Source of the DNA: G963422565 sp963422565
Lineage (GTDB): Bacteria; Pseudomonadota; Alphaproteobacteria; MPNO01
Length of the DNA stretch: 64,000 nucleotides
Direction: 5' to 3'
Assembly (NCBI GenBank): GCA_963422565.1
Contig: OY730228.1
Location: 2,418,001 to 2,482,000, forward strand
Under the pieces are notes generated by a model. That model did not search any database. It was given only the letters and a program-made list of their open reading frames with translations, and had not been told where the DNA came from. Below are positions 42,354 through 50,672 of this stretch, in pieces. Both the position numbers and the translations under genes were made by a program. How positions within the stretch are numbered: the first letter of the stretch is position 1; every line of letters begins with the position of its first letter.

Positions 42354-44174
42354 TTGCCGAAGCGCTCCCGTTCTTCCCGGTTCCTCGCGGCCGCCGGTGT
42401 GGTCGTCGTCCTCTGCGCGGCGACGGCGCCCGCGACGGCGGACGTCGCGAGCGCCGAGCGCTGGGACCCGCTCGCGGCCGCGCATCTCTACGCGGTCTTC
42501 ACGAGCCGTCTGGAGCCGATCGACTGGGAGGGCATCGCGGCGCGCTACGGCTCGGTCTCGCCGATATTCCCCCATTCCGGAACCGAGCCTGCGCTCGACC
42601 GGCTGGCCGCGCTGGCGGGCGGCGCGCCGGTCCTGGCGATCCGCGAGGCGATCGCGCGGCGGGATCCCGCCGCCCTGCGCCGGGCCTCCGAAAGGGCGCT
42701 CGCCCGCGCCGTCGGGGCGCGGCTCGCCGAGGCGGGCCGGGCGGGCGACCGGCCGGCGGTCGCGCTGCGTCGCGTTCTCGCCGCCCGCGCCGCCTATCGC
42801 GGGCTCGAGATCGGGCTGCGCCGGCAGGATCCGGCGGCCCACGGGCGGATCGGCCGTGCCTGGCTGGCGCTGACCACGCGCATCGGCGCCGGCGAGGTCG
42901 CCGTCGCGGCCGCGGCCGGGCGTCTCGCGGAGACGCTGGCGGCGCGTTTCGGGGCGGGCGATACGGCCCTGCCGCCGCCGCAGGCCTGGCTGCCCCCGGA
43001 CGCGGTCGTCGGTGAGCAGACGCCGCTGCCGCGTCTGGTGCTCAATTTCGAGGAGCGGGGGATCGACGAGAAGCGGCTGTTCATGGTCGCCTACGGCGAC
43101 ATGCTGTTCGATTCGCCGCTCCTGTTCGGCGCCCCGGCGCGGGCGCTGCGCCTGGCCTGCTCGAGCTGTCACAACCGGGGCCACAACAATCGGGCGTTCT
43201 ATGTTCCGGGGCTCAGCCGACGCCCCGGCGGCGTCGATGTCGACAACGGGTTCTTCAACCCGCTCGCCAACGATTTGCGCTTCGACCCGCTCGACATCCC
43301 GAGTCTGCGCGGGGTCCGGTTCACCGCACCCTATGGTCGCGACGGCCGGACGGCGAGCCTGCGGGAGTTCACCCGCAACGCGATCGTCAACGAGTTCGCC
43401 GGCCCCGAGCCGAGCCCGCTGATGCTCGACGCCCTGGTCGCCTACATGAACGAGTTCGACTTTCTGCCTGCGCCGCTGCTCTACCGCGACGGCCGGCTGA
43501 ACGCGCGCGCGAGCGCGGCTGCGAAGCGCGGCGAGGCGATCTTCAACCGGCCCTTCGCCCTGATGGGCGGGCGGTCCTGCGCGGGCTGCCATATCCCGGA
43601 TGCCAACTTCCTCGACGGCAGACGGCACGACATCGGCTCGGTGGCTGCGTCCTCCGCCCATGCGCGCGACGGCGCCCTCGACACGCCGACCTTGCTCGGC
43701 ATCGCCTATAGCGCGCCCTACTTCCATGACGGCTCGCTGCCCGACCTCGAGGCGGTGGTCGACTGGTTCGATCGACGCTACGCGATGGGGCTGACCGCCG
43801 GCGAAGCCGCCGATCTGGCGGCCTATCTGGCGGCGGTCGGCGGCGGCGAGCGGCCCTTCGAGTCCTTCGATGCCGAGGCGACGCGGTTCGCGCTCGGCTT
43901 CGCCGAGGCGTCGACGTTCCTCGCGACCCTCGACAGGCTGATTCCGGCGCGCGACCGGCGGCACGCGCTCCTGCTGCTCGAGACCGTGGGCGCCGACCTC
44001 CGCGCCGACGCGCTCGCCTTGGCGCGGCCGGCTTCGCGGGCGCCGGTCATGGCGCTCGCCGCCCGGATCGACGCGATCGCCGCCGCTATCGCCGGCGGAG
44101 ACTGGTCGGCGGCGTCCGGGCTGTGGGCGGGGTACAAGCGAGCGGAGGTGCGCCATGCGGGCGATATCCGTTGA
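42354..44174 (+). CDS. Di-heme c-type cytochrome (cytochrome c peroxidase/MauG-like)
   Basis: The 606-residue protein has an N-terminal signal peptide (ending APATA), an unassigned helical region to about residue 220, and two c-type haem sites, CSSCH and CAGCH, in the CcpA/MauG arrangement with LDTPTLLGIAYSAPYFHDGS between the second haem and the end. It works in the periplasm, as a peroxidase or an oxidase of a protein or metal substrate. The start is a TTG at 42354 with AGGA upstream. It overlaps the next gene by 20 bases, tying it to a PhnDCE-like ABC transporter. The helical N-terminus is not typical for peroxidases. Confidence 0.75.
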   Translation: MPKRSRSSRFLAAAGVVVVLCAATAPATADVASAERWDPLAAAHLYAVFTSRLEPIDWEGIAARYGSVSPIFPHSGTEPALDRLAALAGGAPVLAIREAIARRDPAALRRASERALARAVGARLAEAGRAGDRPAVALRRVLAARAAYRGLEIGLRRQDPAAHGRIGRAWLALTTRIGAGEVAVAAAAGRLAETLAARFGAGDTALPPPQAWLPPDAVVGEQTPLPRLVLNFEERGIDEKRLFMVAYGDMLFDSPLLFGAPARALRLACSSCHNRGHNNRAFYVPGLSRRPGGVDVDNGFFNPLANDLRFDPLDIPSLRGVRFTAPYGRDGRTASLREFTRNAIVNEFAGPEPSPLMLDALVAYMNEFDFLPAPLLYRDGRLNARASAAAKRGEAIFNRPFALMGGRSCAGCHIPDANFLDGRRHDIGSVAASSAHARDGALDTPTLLGIAYSAPYFHDGSLPDLEAVVDWFDRRYAMGLTAGEAADLAAYLAAVGGGERPFESFDAEATRFALGFAEASTFLATLDRLIPARDRRHALLLLETVGADLRADALALARPASRAPVMALAARIDAIAAAIAGGDWSAASGLWAGYKRAEVRHAGDIR

Positions 44175-45030
44175 TCGGCGCCGGGCGCTGGCGACGCTGG
44201 TCGCGGTCGCGGCGGCGCTGCCCGCCCGCGCCGCCGTGCCGCCTCTGGTGCTCGCCTTCGTGCCGCAGGAAAACCCCGAGAAGCTGCTCGGCGACATCGA
44301 TGCGATCGCCGGCTATCTCGCTCCGGCGATCGGGCGTCCGATCGAGGGCCGCGTCACCCATGACCACGCCGCGGCGGTCGAGGCGCTGGCGGCGGGCATG
44401 GCCGACATCTCCTTCATGGGCGCGCTACCCTATGTCATCGCGCGGGCGCGGATCGGTGCCGCGGCGCTGCTGTCGGAGGTCTATCGCGGCCGGGCGAGCT
44501 ATTCGTCGGCGGTGTTCGTCCGCCGGGACAGCGGTCTCTCCGACCTGTCCGAGCTGAGGGGGCGGACGATCGCCTTCGCCGACCCGATCTCCGAGTCCGG
44601 CTATCTCTACCCGCTCGAGATCTTCGCCGCCGCCGGTCATCTGGCGCGCCGCCAGGATCCCGGCGAGTTCTTCGGCACGGTCTATTTCGCCGGGGGCTAT
44701 CAACAGGCGATCCAGTCGGTCGCCCACGGCTTTGTGGACGCGGCGGGGGTGAGCATCTACGCGCCGCTGCTGCTCCCGTCGGCCGAGCGCCGGGACGTCG
44801 CGGTCCTGGCGGAGTCGGGTCCGATCCCCTCGCATGTCGTGGTCGCCCGGCCCGGTCTGGATCATGCGTCCCGCGAGGCCTTCGTCGCCGCGATGCTGGC
44901 ACTCAACCGCGCCGCCAACCGGCATCTGCTCGCCCATGTCTATGCGCCGGACGGGTTCGTGCGACCGGATCACGCCGCCTACGAGGGCCTCGCGCGGCTC
45001 GCGCGCGCCCACGGGCTGATCGCGCGATGA
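44155..45030 (+). CDS. PhnD-like ABC substrate-binding protein
   Basis: The 291-residue protein has a signal peptide (ALATLVAVAAALPARAA) and the PhnD fold: FVPQENPEKLLGDIDAIAGY, ADISFMGALPYVIARA, RGRTIAFADPISESGYLYP and a central GGYQQAIQSVAHGFVDAAG. PhnD-type proteins bind phosphonate, phosphite or other oxyanions. Context with a di-heme cytochrome and MntR leaves the ligand open, including a metal complex. It overlaps the ATPase gene by 4 bases. Confidence 0.78.
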   Translation: MRAISVDRRRALATLVAVAAALPARAAVPPLVLAFVPQENPEKLLGDIDAIAGYLAPAIGRPIEGRVTHDHAAAVEALAAGMADISFMGALPYVIARARIGAAALLSEVYRGRASYSSAVFVRRDSGLSDLSELRGRTIAFADPISESGYLYPLEIFAAAGHLARRQDPGEFFGTVYFAGGYQQAIQSVAHGFVDAAGVSIYAPLLLPSAERRDVAVLAESGPIPSHVVVARPGLDHASREAFVAAMLALNRAANRHLLAHVYAPDGFVRPDHAAYEGLARLARAHGLIAR

Positions 45031-45848
45031 TCGGCGGGGTTCGCGTCGCCGGGCTTCGGGTCTGCTACGGCGCGGCCGGGCGGCCGGTGCTCGCGGTCGA
45101 CGATCTCCGCATTCCCGCCGGCCAGCGGGTGGCGCTGATCGGGCCGAGCGGCGCCGGCAAGACGACGCTGCTGCGCGCCCTGCACGGGCTGGCGCCGTGC
45201 GATGCCGGCGAGATCGCCGTGGGCGGCGTCGCGCTCGGCACCGCGGCGTCGCGCTCGCGGGCGTTCCGGCGCCGCTCGGCCGCCGTGTTTCAGGAATTCC
45301 AGCTCGTCGAGCGCGCGAGCGTGCTCGGCAACGTGTTGCACGGCCGCCTCGGGCACGCGGCGGTGCTCCCGAGCCTGTTCGGCATCTTCTCCGAGGCCGA
45401 TCTGGCGGCGGCGCGGCGGGCGGTCGCCGCGACCGGCCTGGCGCCGATCATCGGGCGGCGGGTGGACACCCTCTCCGGCGGGCAGCGCCAGCGGGTGGCG
45501 GTGGCGCGCGCGCTGGCGCAGGGGCCGGAGATGATCACGGCCGACGAGCCGGTGAGCAACCTCGATCCCGTTCTCGCCGGGGAGATTCTGGGCCTGGTGA
45601 TGGACGCGGCGCGGACGCGGGCGATCACCGCGCTCGCCGTCGTCCACGATGCCGGGCTGGCGGCGGGGTGCGCCGAGCGCGTGCTCGGTCTCGTCGAGGG
45701 GCGGATCGTCCACGACAGCGAACGCGACGGGCCGGTCGGCGTGCATGCGCTGCGCCGCATCTACGGGCGGAGGCTGCCGCCTCGCATCGTCCGGAACGCC
45801 GCCGAGCCGGCCGATGGCATCGCGCACGGGCTTGGCGACGTGGCGTGA
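45027..45848 (+). CDS. PhnC-like ABC transporter ATP-binding protein
   Basis: The 273-residue ATPase has Walker A GPSGAGKTT, the Q-loop VFQEFQLVERASVLGNVLHG typical of PhnC, signature LSGGQRQRVAVARAL and Walker B MITADEPVSNLDP, which has Thr-Ala where Leu-Leu is common. It energises the transporter with the preceding binding protein and following permease. Overlaps are 4 bases before and 35 bases after. A C-terminal extension (RRIYGRRLPPRIVRNAAEP) is seen. Confidence 0.82.
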   Translation: MIGGVRVAGLRVCYGAAGRPVLAVDDLRIPAGQRVALIGPSGAGKTTLLRALHGLAPCDAGEIAVGGVALGTAASRSRAFRRRSAAVFQEFQLVERASVLGNVLHGRLGHAAVLPSLFGIFSEADLAAARRAVAATGLAPIIGRRVDTLSGGQRQRVAVARALAQGPEMITADEPVSNLDPVLAGEILGLVMDAARTRAITALAVVHDAGLAAGCAERVLGLVEGRIVHDSERDGPVGVHALRRIYGRRLPPRIVRNAAEPADGIAHGLGDVA

Positions 45849-46596
45849 GAGCCTGCGGCGGGCGGTGCTGCCGCTCGCGGCAGTGCTCGCCGTCGCCTGG
45901 GCCTGGGCCGGCACCGGGTTCGATCCGGGCGTCCTGGCCGGCGGGCTGCCGAGGCTCGGCGAATTTCTCTCCCGGATGGCGCCGCCCGATCTCGGCATCG
46001 CCACGGTGGTCTTTCGAGCGATGGTCGAGACGGTGCAGATCGCGCTCCTCGGAACCGTCTTCGGGGCCGCCCTGTCGGTCCCGTTCGGGCTCCTCGGGGC
46101 GGCGAACCTGACGCCGGGCTATGTCCACCATCCGGTCAAATGGCTCCTCGGGGGGCTGCGCGGCATTCCGGTGATCCTCCTCGCGCTGATGTTCGTCAGC
46201 GCCTACGGGCTCGGGCCGGTGCCGGGCGTCCTCGCGGTCGCGCTGCATTCCGCTGGCATGCTCGGGAAGTTCTATGCCGAGGCGTTCGAGTCGGCCAGGC
46301 CGGGTCCGGTCGAGGCGATCCGCACGACGGGCGCCGGCTGGCTCCAGCTCGTGCGGTTCGGCGTCGTCCCGCAGGTTGCCCCCGAGCTGGTGCGCGACAC
46401 GCTGTTCCGCTTCGAATTGAACCTCCGCGAATCTCTGGTCCTCGGCCTCGTCGGTGCGGGCGGTATCGGCTTCTACATCCAGCTCTATGCGCGCGCCTTC
46501 CACTACGACAAGGTCGCGACATTGACCCTGGTGGTGTTGGCGATGGTGATCCTGCTCGAGCAGGCCAGCGTGCACGCGCGGCGCCGCTTGCGTTAG
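45814..46596 (+). CDS. PhnE-like ABC transporter permease
   Basis: The 260-residue permease has five or six hydrophobic segments and the coupling EAA-like loop ESARPGPVEAIRTTGAGWLQ of the PhnE family. It begins at ATG 45814, overlapping the ATPase gene by 35 bases; a TTG at 45832 is an alternative. It ends the operon. IS481-type debris follows in the same direction. Confidence 0.8.
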   Translation: MASRTGLATWRESLRRAVLPLAAVLAVAWAWAGTGFDPGVLAGGLPRLGEFLSRMAPPDLGIATVVFRAMVETVQIALLGTVFGAALSVPFGLLGAANLTPGYVHHPVKWLLGGLRGIPVILLALMFVSAYGLGPVPGVLAVALHSAGMLGKFYAEAFESARPGPVEAIRTTGAGWLQLVRFGVVPQVAPELVRDTLFRFELNLRESLVLGLVGAGGIGFYIQLYARAFHYDKVATLTLVVLAMVILLEQASVHARRRLR

Positions 46597-46739
46597 CCAT
46601 TGTCCGGATCGGTGGAGCGGGGTGGTCGTCCGGCCGGTCGCCGCCCGGGCGAGATCGACGGGGGCGATGCTCTCGTTCGTTCTGCAAGCGCCGTATCGCC
46701 GGCGGAAGCGGGTCGCCCTGGGCGCATCGTCCGGGTGCG

Positions 46740-47180
46740 GATTGGTCCGCGTACCGATTTGCGCACCCGCTCGCCCCGCGCCGCAAGCGACCCCACGCCG
46801 AACGCCTGCCCAAAGGACGCAGACCCACAAGACCCGGCGAAATCGTCCGGTTCGACGCAGGCTCCGAATTCAAGGCCGACTTCGAAACCGAATGCCGGAG
46901 ACGCGCCATCGCCCTCTTCGAATTCCCGCCCGGATCGCCCGAACTCAACCGACATGTCGAACGAAACGACGGCGCATGGCGATACGGATTCCACGCGATC
47001 CGGGACCTCCCCCGGGACGACCTCCGCAGCCTCGACGCATGGAGCGACGCCTTCGCCGACGAATTCGACACCCTCGGAGCGCAGCAGGCACTCGCCGGGC
47101 CGACACCCGCCCGATACCTTGCCAAGCAGACAGCCAAGGATGACCCCCTCCCCCGTCTCATATGTCCCGAACCAGGATGA
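46740..47180 (+). pseudogene. IS481-type transposase C-terminal remnant
   Basis: The frame gives the end of an integrase-core (DDE) transposase: RPTRPGEIVRFDAGSEF (second Asp), ETECRRRAIALFEFPPGSPE, LNRHVERNDGAWRYGF (final Glu) and the ending QQALAGPTPARYL. The N-terminal helix-turn-helix and first Asp are absent, and the end after ICPEPG is unusual. No terminal repeats are recognised. It separates the PhnDCE-like operon from the Liv operon. Confidence 0.65.
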
Positions 47181-47319
47181 CGCCTTGCCCGCAAATTCGG
47201 CCGCTGTTAGCGTCCGTTCGGTCGGGAGCGGGACCGGCGGCGATCGGGAAGGGGGCGGAATGGCTTATGCGGCTCGCTCGGCGGCCGGACGGGTCGCCGC
47301 CGGGAGATAGCCTGCCGCC

Positions 47320-48186
47320 ATGGATCTCGCGGCCGTCGTCCTCATCCAGATCCTCTACGCCGTCGCGTATCTCGCGCTGATCAGCATCGGGCTCGCGATC
47401 ATCTTCGGCATGATGGGGGTGATCAACTTCGCCCATGGCGAGTTCCTGATGATGGGCGGCTACGCCTTCGTCCTCGCGGTCGGCGCCGGCGTCGATTTCT
47501 GGATCGCGATGCTGGTCGTCGCTCCGCTCGCCGTCGGCGTGCTCGGCGTGGCGATCGAACGGCTGATCATCCGCCATCTCTACGGCAGGGCCATCGAGAC
47601 CGTGCTCGCCACCTGGGGGCTGAGCCTGTTCCTGATCGGCCTCGCCGCCACCGTGCTCGGCTATCACCAGAAGACCCCCGCTCCGCCGCTCGGCCGGGTC
47701 ACGATCGGCGCCTATCAGGAGGGCGGCTACACCTTCTTCGTCATCGGCATGACGGCGGTCGTGCTGGCCGCGCTCTATTGCGGCCTCCGATACACGCGCT
47801 TCGGCCTGATCGCCCGCGGCACGATGCAGAACGCCGCGATGGCCCGGGCGCTCGGCGTCTCGACCGACCGCGTCTATGCAGCGACGTTCGGCATCGGCGC
47901 CGCGTTGAGCGGGCTCGCCGGCGCGGTGCTGGCGCCGATCGCCGGCGTCTTGCCGGACATCGGCGTGACCTATGTGGTCAAGGCTTTCATCAACGTCATC
48001 GGCGGCGGCGCGGTCGTCCTCGCCGGGACCGGTTCGGCCGCAGCCCTGTTCGGAACGGTGAGCCAGGCGGTCACCTTTCTCAGCCGGCCGGTGGTGGGCG
48101 AGGTCGCGCTCCTGGTGGTCGCCATCGTCCTGCTTCGCATGCTGCCGCTCGGCATCACCGGGCGCTACTTCCGGAGGAGCCTGTGA
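47320..48186 (+). CDS. livH: Branched-chain amino acid/amide ABC permease, LivH type
   Basis: The 288-residue permease has about eight membrane segments and the LivH hallmark VINFAHGEFLMMGGYAFV near residue 35, with GLRYTRFGLIARGTMQNAAM in the cytoplasmic coupling loop. It forms a heterodimer with LivM. It begins the operon livHMGF-amidase; the binding-protein gene is not present here, so it may lie elsewhere or have been lost with the IS insertion. The GTGA overlap joins it to livM. Confidence 0.88.
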   Translation: MDLAAVVLIQILYAVAYLALISIGLAIIFGMMGVINFAHGEFLMMGGYAFVLAVGAGVDFWIAMLVVAPLAVGVLGVAIERLIIRHLYGRAIETVLATWGLSLFLIGLAATVLGYHQKTPAPPLGRVTIGAYQEGGYTFFVIGMTAVVLAALYCGLRYTRFGLIARGTMQNAAMARALGVSTDRVYAATFGIGAALSGLAGAVLAPIAGVLPDIGVTYVVKAFINVIGGGAVVLAGTGSAAALFGTVSQAVTFLSRPVVGEVALLVVAIVLLRMLPLGITGRYFRRSL

Positions 48187-49190
48187 GGGCGCCGGGTGCG
48201 GCCGTCGAGGCCTGCGCGCTCGCCGCCCTCGGGCTGGTCCTGCTGTTCGGGGTCCCCGCTGTCGTCGAGCCCTTCGCGCTCAACGACCTGACCCTGTTCA
48301 TCGCCATGGCCGTCCTCGCTCTGAGCCTCGCTTTCGTCTGGGGGTCGGGCGGCATTCTCTGCTTCGGGCAGTCCGCCTTCTTCGGCCTCGGCGCCTACGC
48401 CTACGCGGTCGCGGCGATCAATTTCGGGGAGAGCACCGGCGCGATCCTGCTCGCGGTCTTTCTGCCGATGCTGCTCGCGCTCGTGCTCGGCTACTTCATG
48501 TTCTGGGGCCGGGTGAGCGACGTCTATCTGGCGGTCATCACCCTCGCGGTGTCGCTCGTGTTCTACTATCTGATCGGCGCCTCGGCGGGCAGCGAGTACC
48601 GCATCGGCAAGGCGCCGCTCGGCGGCTATAACGGCATCCCCTCGGTCCCGTCGATCAACCTGCCGGGCGACCCGGCGGCCCTGGTCGAGTTCGAGAATCT
48701 CTACCCTCCTGCGGCGGCGCTGCTGATCCTGGTCTATGGCGGGCTCCGCCTCCTGGTCGCGAGCGGTTTCGGCCGGATCGTGGTGTCGATCCGCGAGAAC
48801 GAGACGCGCACCGAACTCCTCGGCTACGACGCGCGGCGCCACAAGCTCGTCGTGCTGATCGTCGGCGCCGGCATCGCCGGCATCGCCGGGGCCCTGTTCG
48901 CCGCGGTGAACAACTATGTCAGCCCGACGGTGTTCTCGCTCTTCTTCACCGCGCAGATCATCATGTGGCTGCTGGTCGGCGGCCTCGGATCCCTGCTCGG
49001 GGCGGTCGTCGGCTGCGTGCTGATCCAATATCTCACGACCTGGCTGGGCGAGACCAAATACGCCGACGTCAATCTCGTCCTCGGGGCGATCTTCGTCGCC
49101 ATCGTGCTCTTCGTGCCGCGCGGGATCGTGCCGATGCTGGCCGCGCTCGCCGAGCCGCGCCCGACGCGCGGCGGGGCCGGCGGGCGATGA
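48183..49190 (+). CDS. livM: Branched-chain amino acid/amide ABC permease, LivM type
   Basis: The 335-residue permease starts at GTG 48183 across the livH stop. It has about nine hydrophobic segments, the LivM motif GSGGILCFGQSAFFGLGAYA and the coupling region VVSIRENETRTELLGYDARR. The region GKAPLGGYNGIPSVPSIN is the extended periplasmic loop that recurs in urea and amide transporters. It overlaps livG as ATGA. Confidence 0.87.
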   Translation: MRAPGAAVEACALAALGLVLLFGVPAVVEPFALNDLTLFIAMAVLALSLAFVWGSGGILCFGQSAFFGLGAYAYAVAAINFGESTGAILLAVFLPMLLALVLGYFMFWGRVSDVYLAVITLAVSLVFYYLIGASAGSEYRIGKAPLGGYNGIPSVPSINLPGDPAALVEFENLYPPAAALLILVYGGLRLLVASGFGRIVVSIRENETRTELLGYDARRHKLVVLIVGAGIAGIAGALFAAVNNYVSPTVFSLFFTAQIIMWLLVGGLGSLLGAVVGCVLIQYLTTWLGETKYADVNLVLGAIFVAIVLFVPRGIVPMLAALAEPRPTRGGAGGR

Positions 49191-49933
49191 GCGCCCCGCC
49201 GCTGCTCCGCACCGAGGGGCTCACCATGCGCTTCGGCGGGGTGACCGCCGTGGACGGCGCCGACTTCGCGCTCGAGGAGGGCGAGCTCCGCTGCCTGATC
49301 GGACCCAACGGCGCCGGCAAGTCGACCTTCTTCAAATGTCTGATCGGGCAGCTCCGCCCGACCGCCGGGCGGATCGTCTTCGACGGGGAGGACATCGTCG
49401 GCGCCGAGCCGCACGAGATCGCCCGGCGCGGGATCGCGATCAAGACCCAGGTGCCGAGCCTGTTCGACGGGCTCGGCGTCCGCGAGAATCTGCGGCTGGC
49501 GGCCGGGCGCAGGCGCGACCGCGCCGCGACTCGGGAGACCGTCGCGCGCATCCTCGCCGAGATCGGCCTCGAGGCGGAGGCGGACCGGCTCGCCGGCCGC
49601 TTGCCGCACGGGCAGAGACAATGGCTCGAACTCGGCATGGTCCTCGCCTGCGACCCGCGGCTGATGCTGCTCGACGAACCGACCGCCGGCATGACCCATG
49701 CCGAGGTCGCGCGCACCGCCCGGATCATCCGCGACATCGCCCGCGACCGGGCGCTGATCGTCGTCGAGCACGACATGCAGTTCATCCAGATGATCGCTGG
49801 CAAGGTGACCGTCTTCCATCAGGGCAGGATCCTGGTCGAGGACAGCATGGCCGTCATCTCCTCGGATCCGCGCGTGCGCGACGTTTATCTCGGCAAGCAG
49901 GCCGGGGCGCAGACCGCGGCGGGCGGCGCGTGA
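49187..49933 (+). CDS. livG: ABC transporter ATP-binding protein, LivG type
   Basis: The 248-residue ATPase has Walker A GPNGAGKST, IKTQVPSLFDGLGVRENLRL, a modified signature LPHGQRQWLELGMVL in place of LSGGQ, Walker B LMLLDEPTAGMTH and VEHDMQFIQ. The LPHG signature is usual for LivG. It overlaps livM by 4 bases and livF by 1 base (TGATG). Confidence 0.88.
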   Translation: MSAPPLLRTEGLTMRFGGVTAVDGADFALEEGELRCLIGPNGAGKSTFFKCLIGQLRPTAGRIVFDGEDIVGAEPHEIARRGIAIKTQVPSLFDGLGVRENLRLAAGRRRDRAATRETVARILAEIGLEAEADRLAGRLPHGQRQWLELGMVLACDPRLMLLDEPTAGMTHAEVARTARIIRDIARDRALIVVEHDMQFIQMIAGKVTVFHQGRILVEDSMAVISSDPRVRDVYLGKQAGAQTAAGGA

Positions 49934-50640
49934 TGCTCGCCGTGACGGGCCTGCGCGCGAATTACGGCCGCATCCCGATTCTCACCGGTATCGATCTCGA
50001 GATCGCCGAAGGCGAGGCCGTCGGCATCCTCGGTCATAACGGCATGGGCAAGACCACGCTCATGAAGACGCTGATCGGGCTGGTGCCGGCGAGCGGCGGC
50101 AGAATCGCGTTCGCTGGCGCCGACGTCACCCGCGAGCCCGCCGACCGCCGGGCGCGGCGCGGCCTCGGCTACGTGCCGCAAGGGCGCGAGATCTTCCCGC
50201 GACTCTCGGTCCGCGAGAACCTCCGCATGGCGGCGCTCGCCGGCGGCGACGAGAGCGCGGTCGAGGAGGCGCTCGCGGACTTCCCGTCGCTCGCGCCGCT
50301 CCTCGACCGCGCGGGCGGCGCGCTCAGCGGCGGCGAACAGCAGATTCTCGCCATCGCGCGGTGCCTGTGTACGCGCCCGCATCTATTGTTGCTCGACGAG
50401 CCGACCGAGGGCATCCAGCCCTCGATCGTCGCCCGGATCGCCGAAACGCTCGCCGCGCTTCGCCGGTCGCGCAATCTCACTCTGGTGCTGGTCGAGCAGA
50501 ATCTCGACTTTGTCGCGGCGCTCTCCAGCCGGGTCCTGATCATCCAGAAGGGCGAGATCGTCCGCGCGCTCGAACCGGAGGCGCTGCACCGGTCCGACTT
50601 CGTCGAGGAGTTCGTGGGCATGGGCGCGGCGGGCGGCTGA
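49933..50640 (+). CDS. livF: ABC transporter ATP-binding protein, LivF type
   Basis: The 235-residue ATPase has Walker A GHNGMGKTT, GLGYVPQGREIFPRLSVREN, signature LSGGEQQILAIARCL and Walker B LLLLDEPTEGIQPSIV, all typical of LivF/UrtE-like proteins. Its ATG shares a base with the livG stop. It is followed by an amidase gene after 32 bases with its own ribosome site. Confidence 0.88.
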   Translation: MLAVTGLRANYGRIPILTGIDLEIAEGEAVGILGHNGMGKTTLMKTLIGLVPASGGRIAFAGADVTREPADRRARRGLGYVPQGREIFPRLSVRENLRMAALAGGDESAVEEALADFPSLAPLLDRAGGALSGGEQQILAIARCLCTRPHLLLLDEPTEGIQPSIVARIAETLAALRRSRNLTLVLVEQNLDFVAALSSRVLIIQKGEIVRALEPEALHRSDFVEEFVGMGAAGG

Positions 50641-50672
50641 GCCCTGCCCACCGCGCGTCGAGGAGAGGGAAG

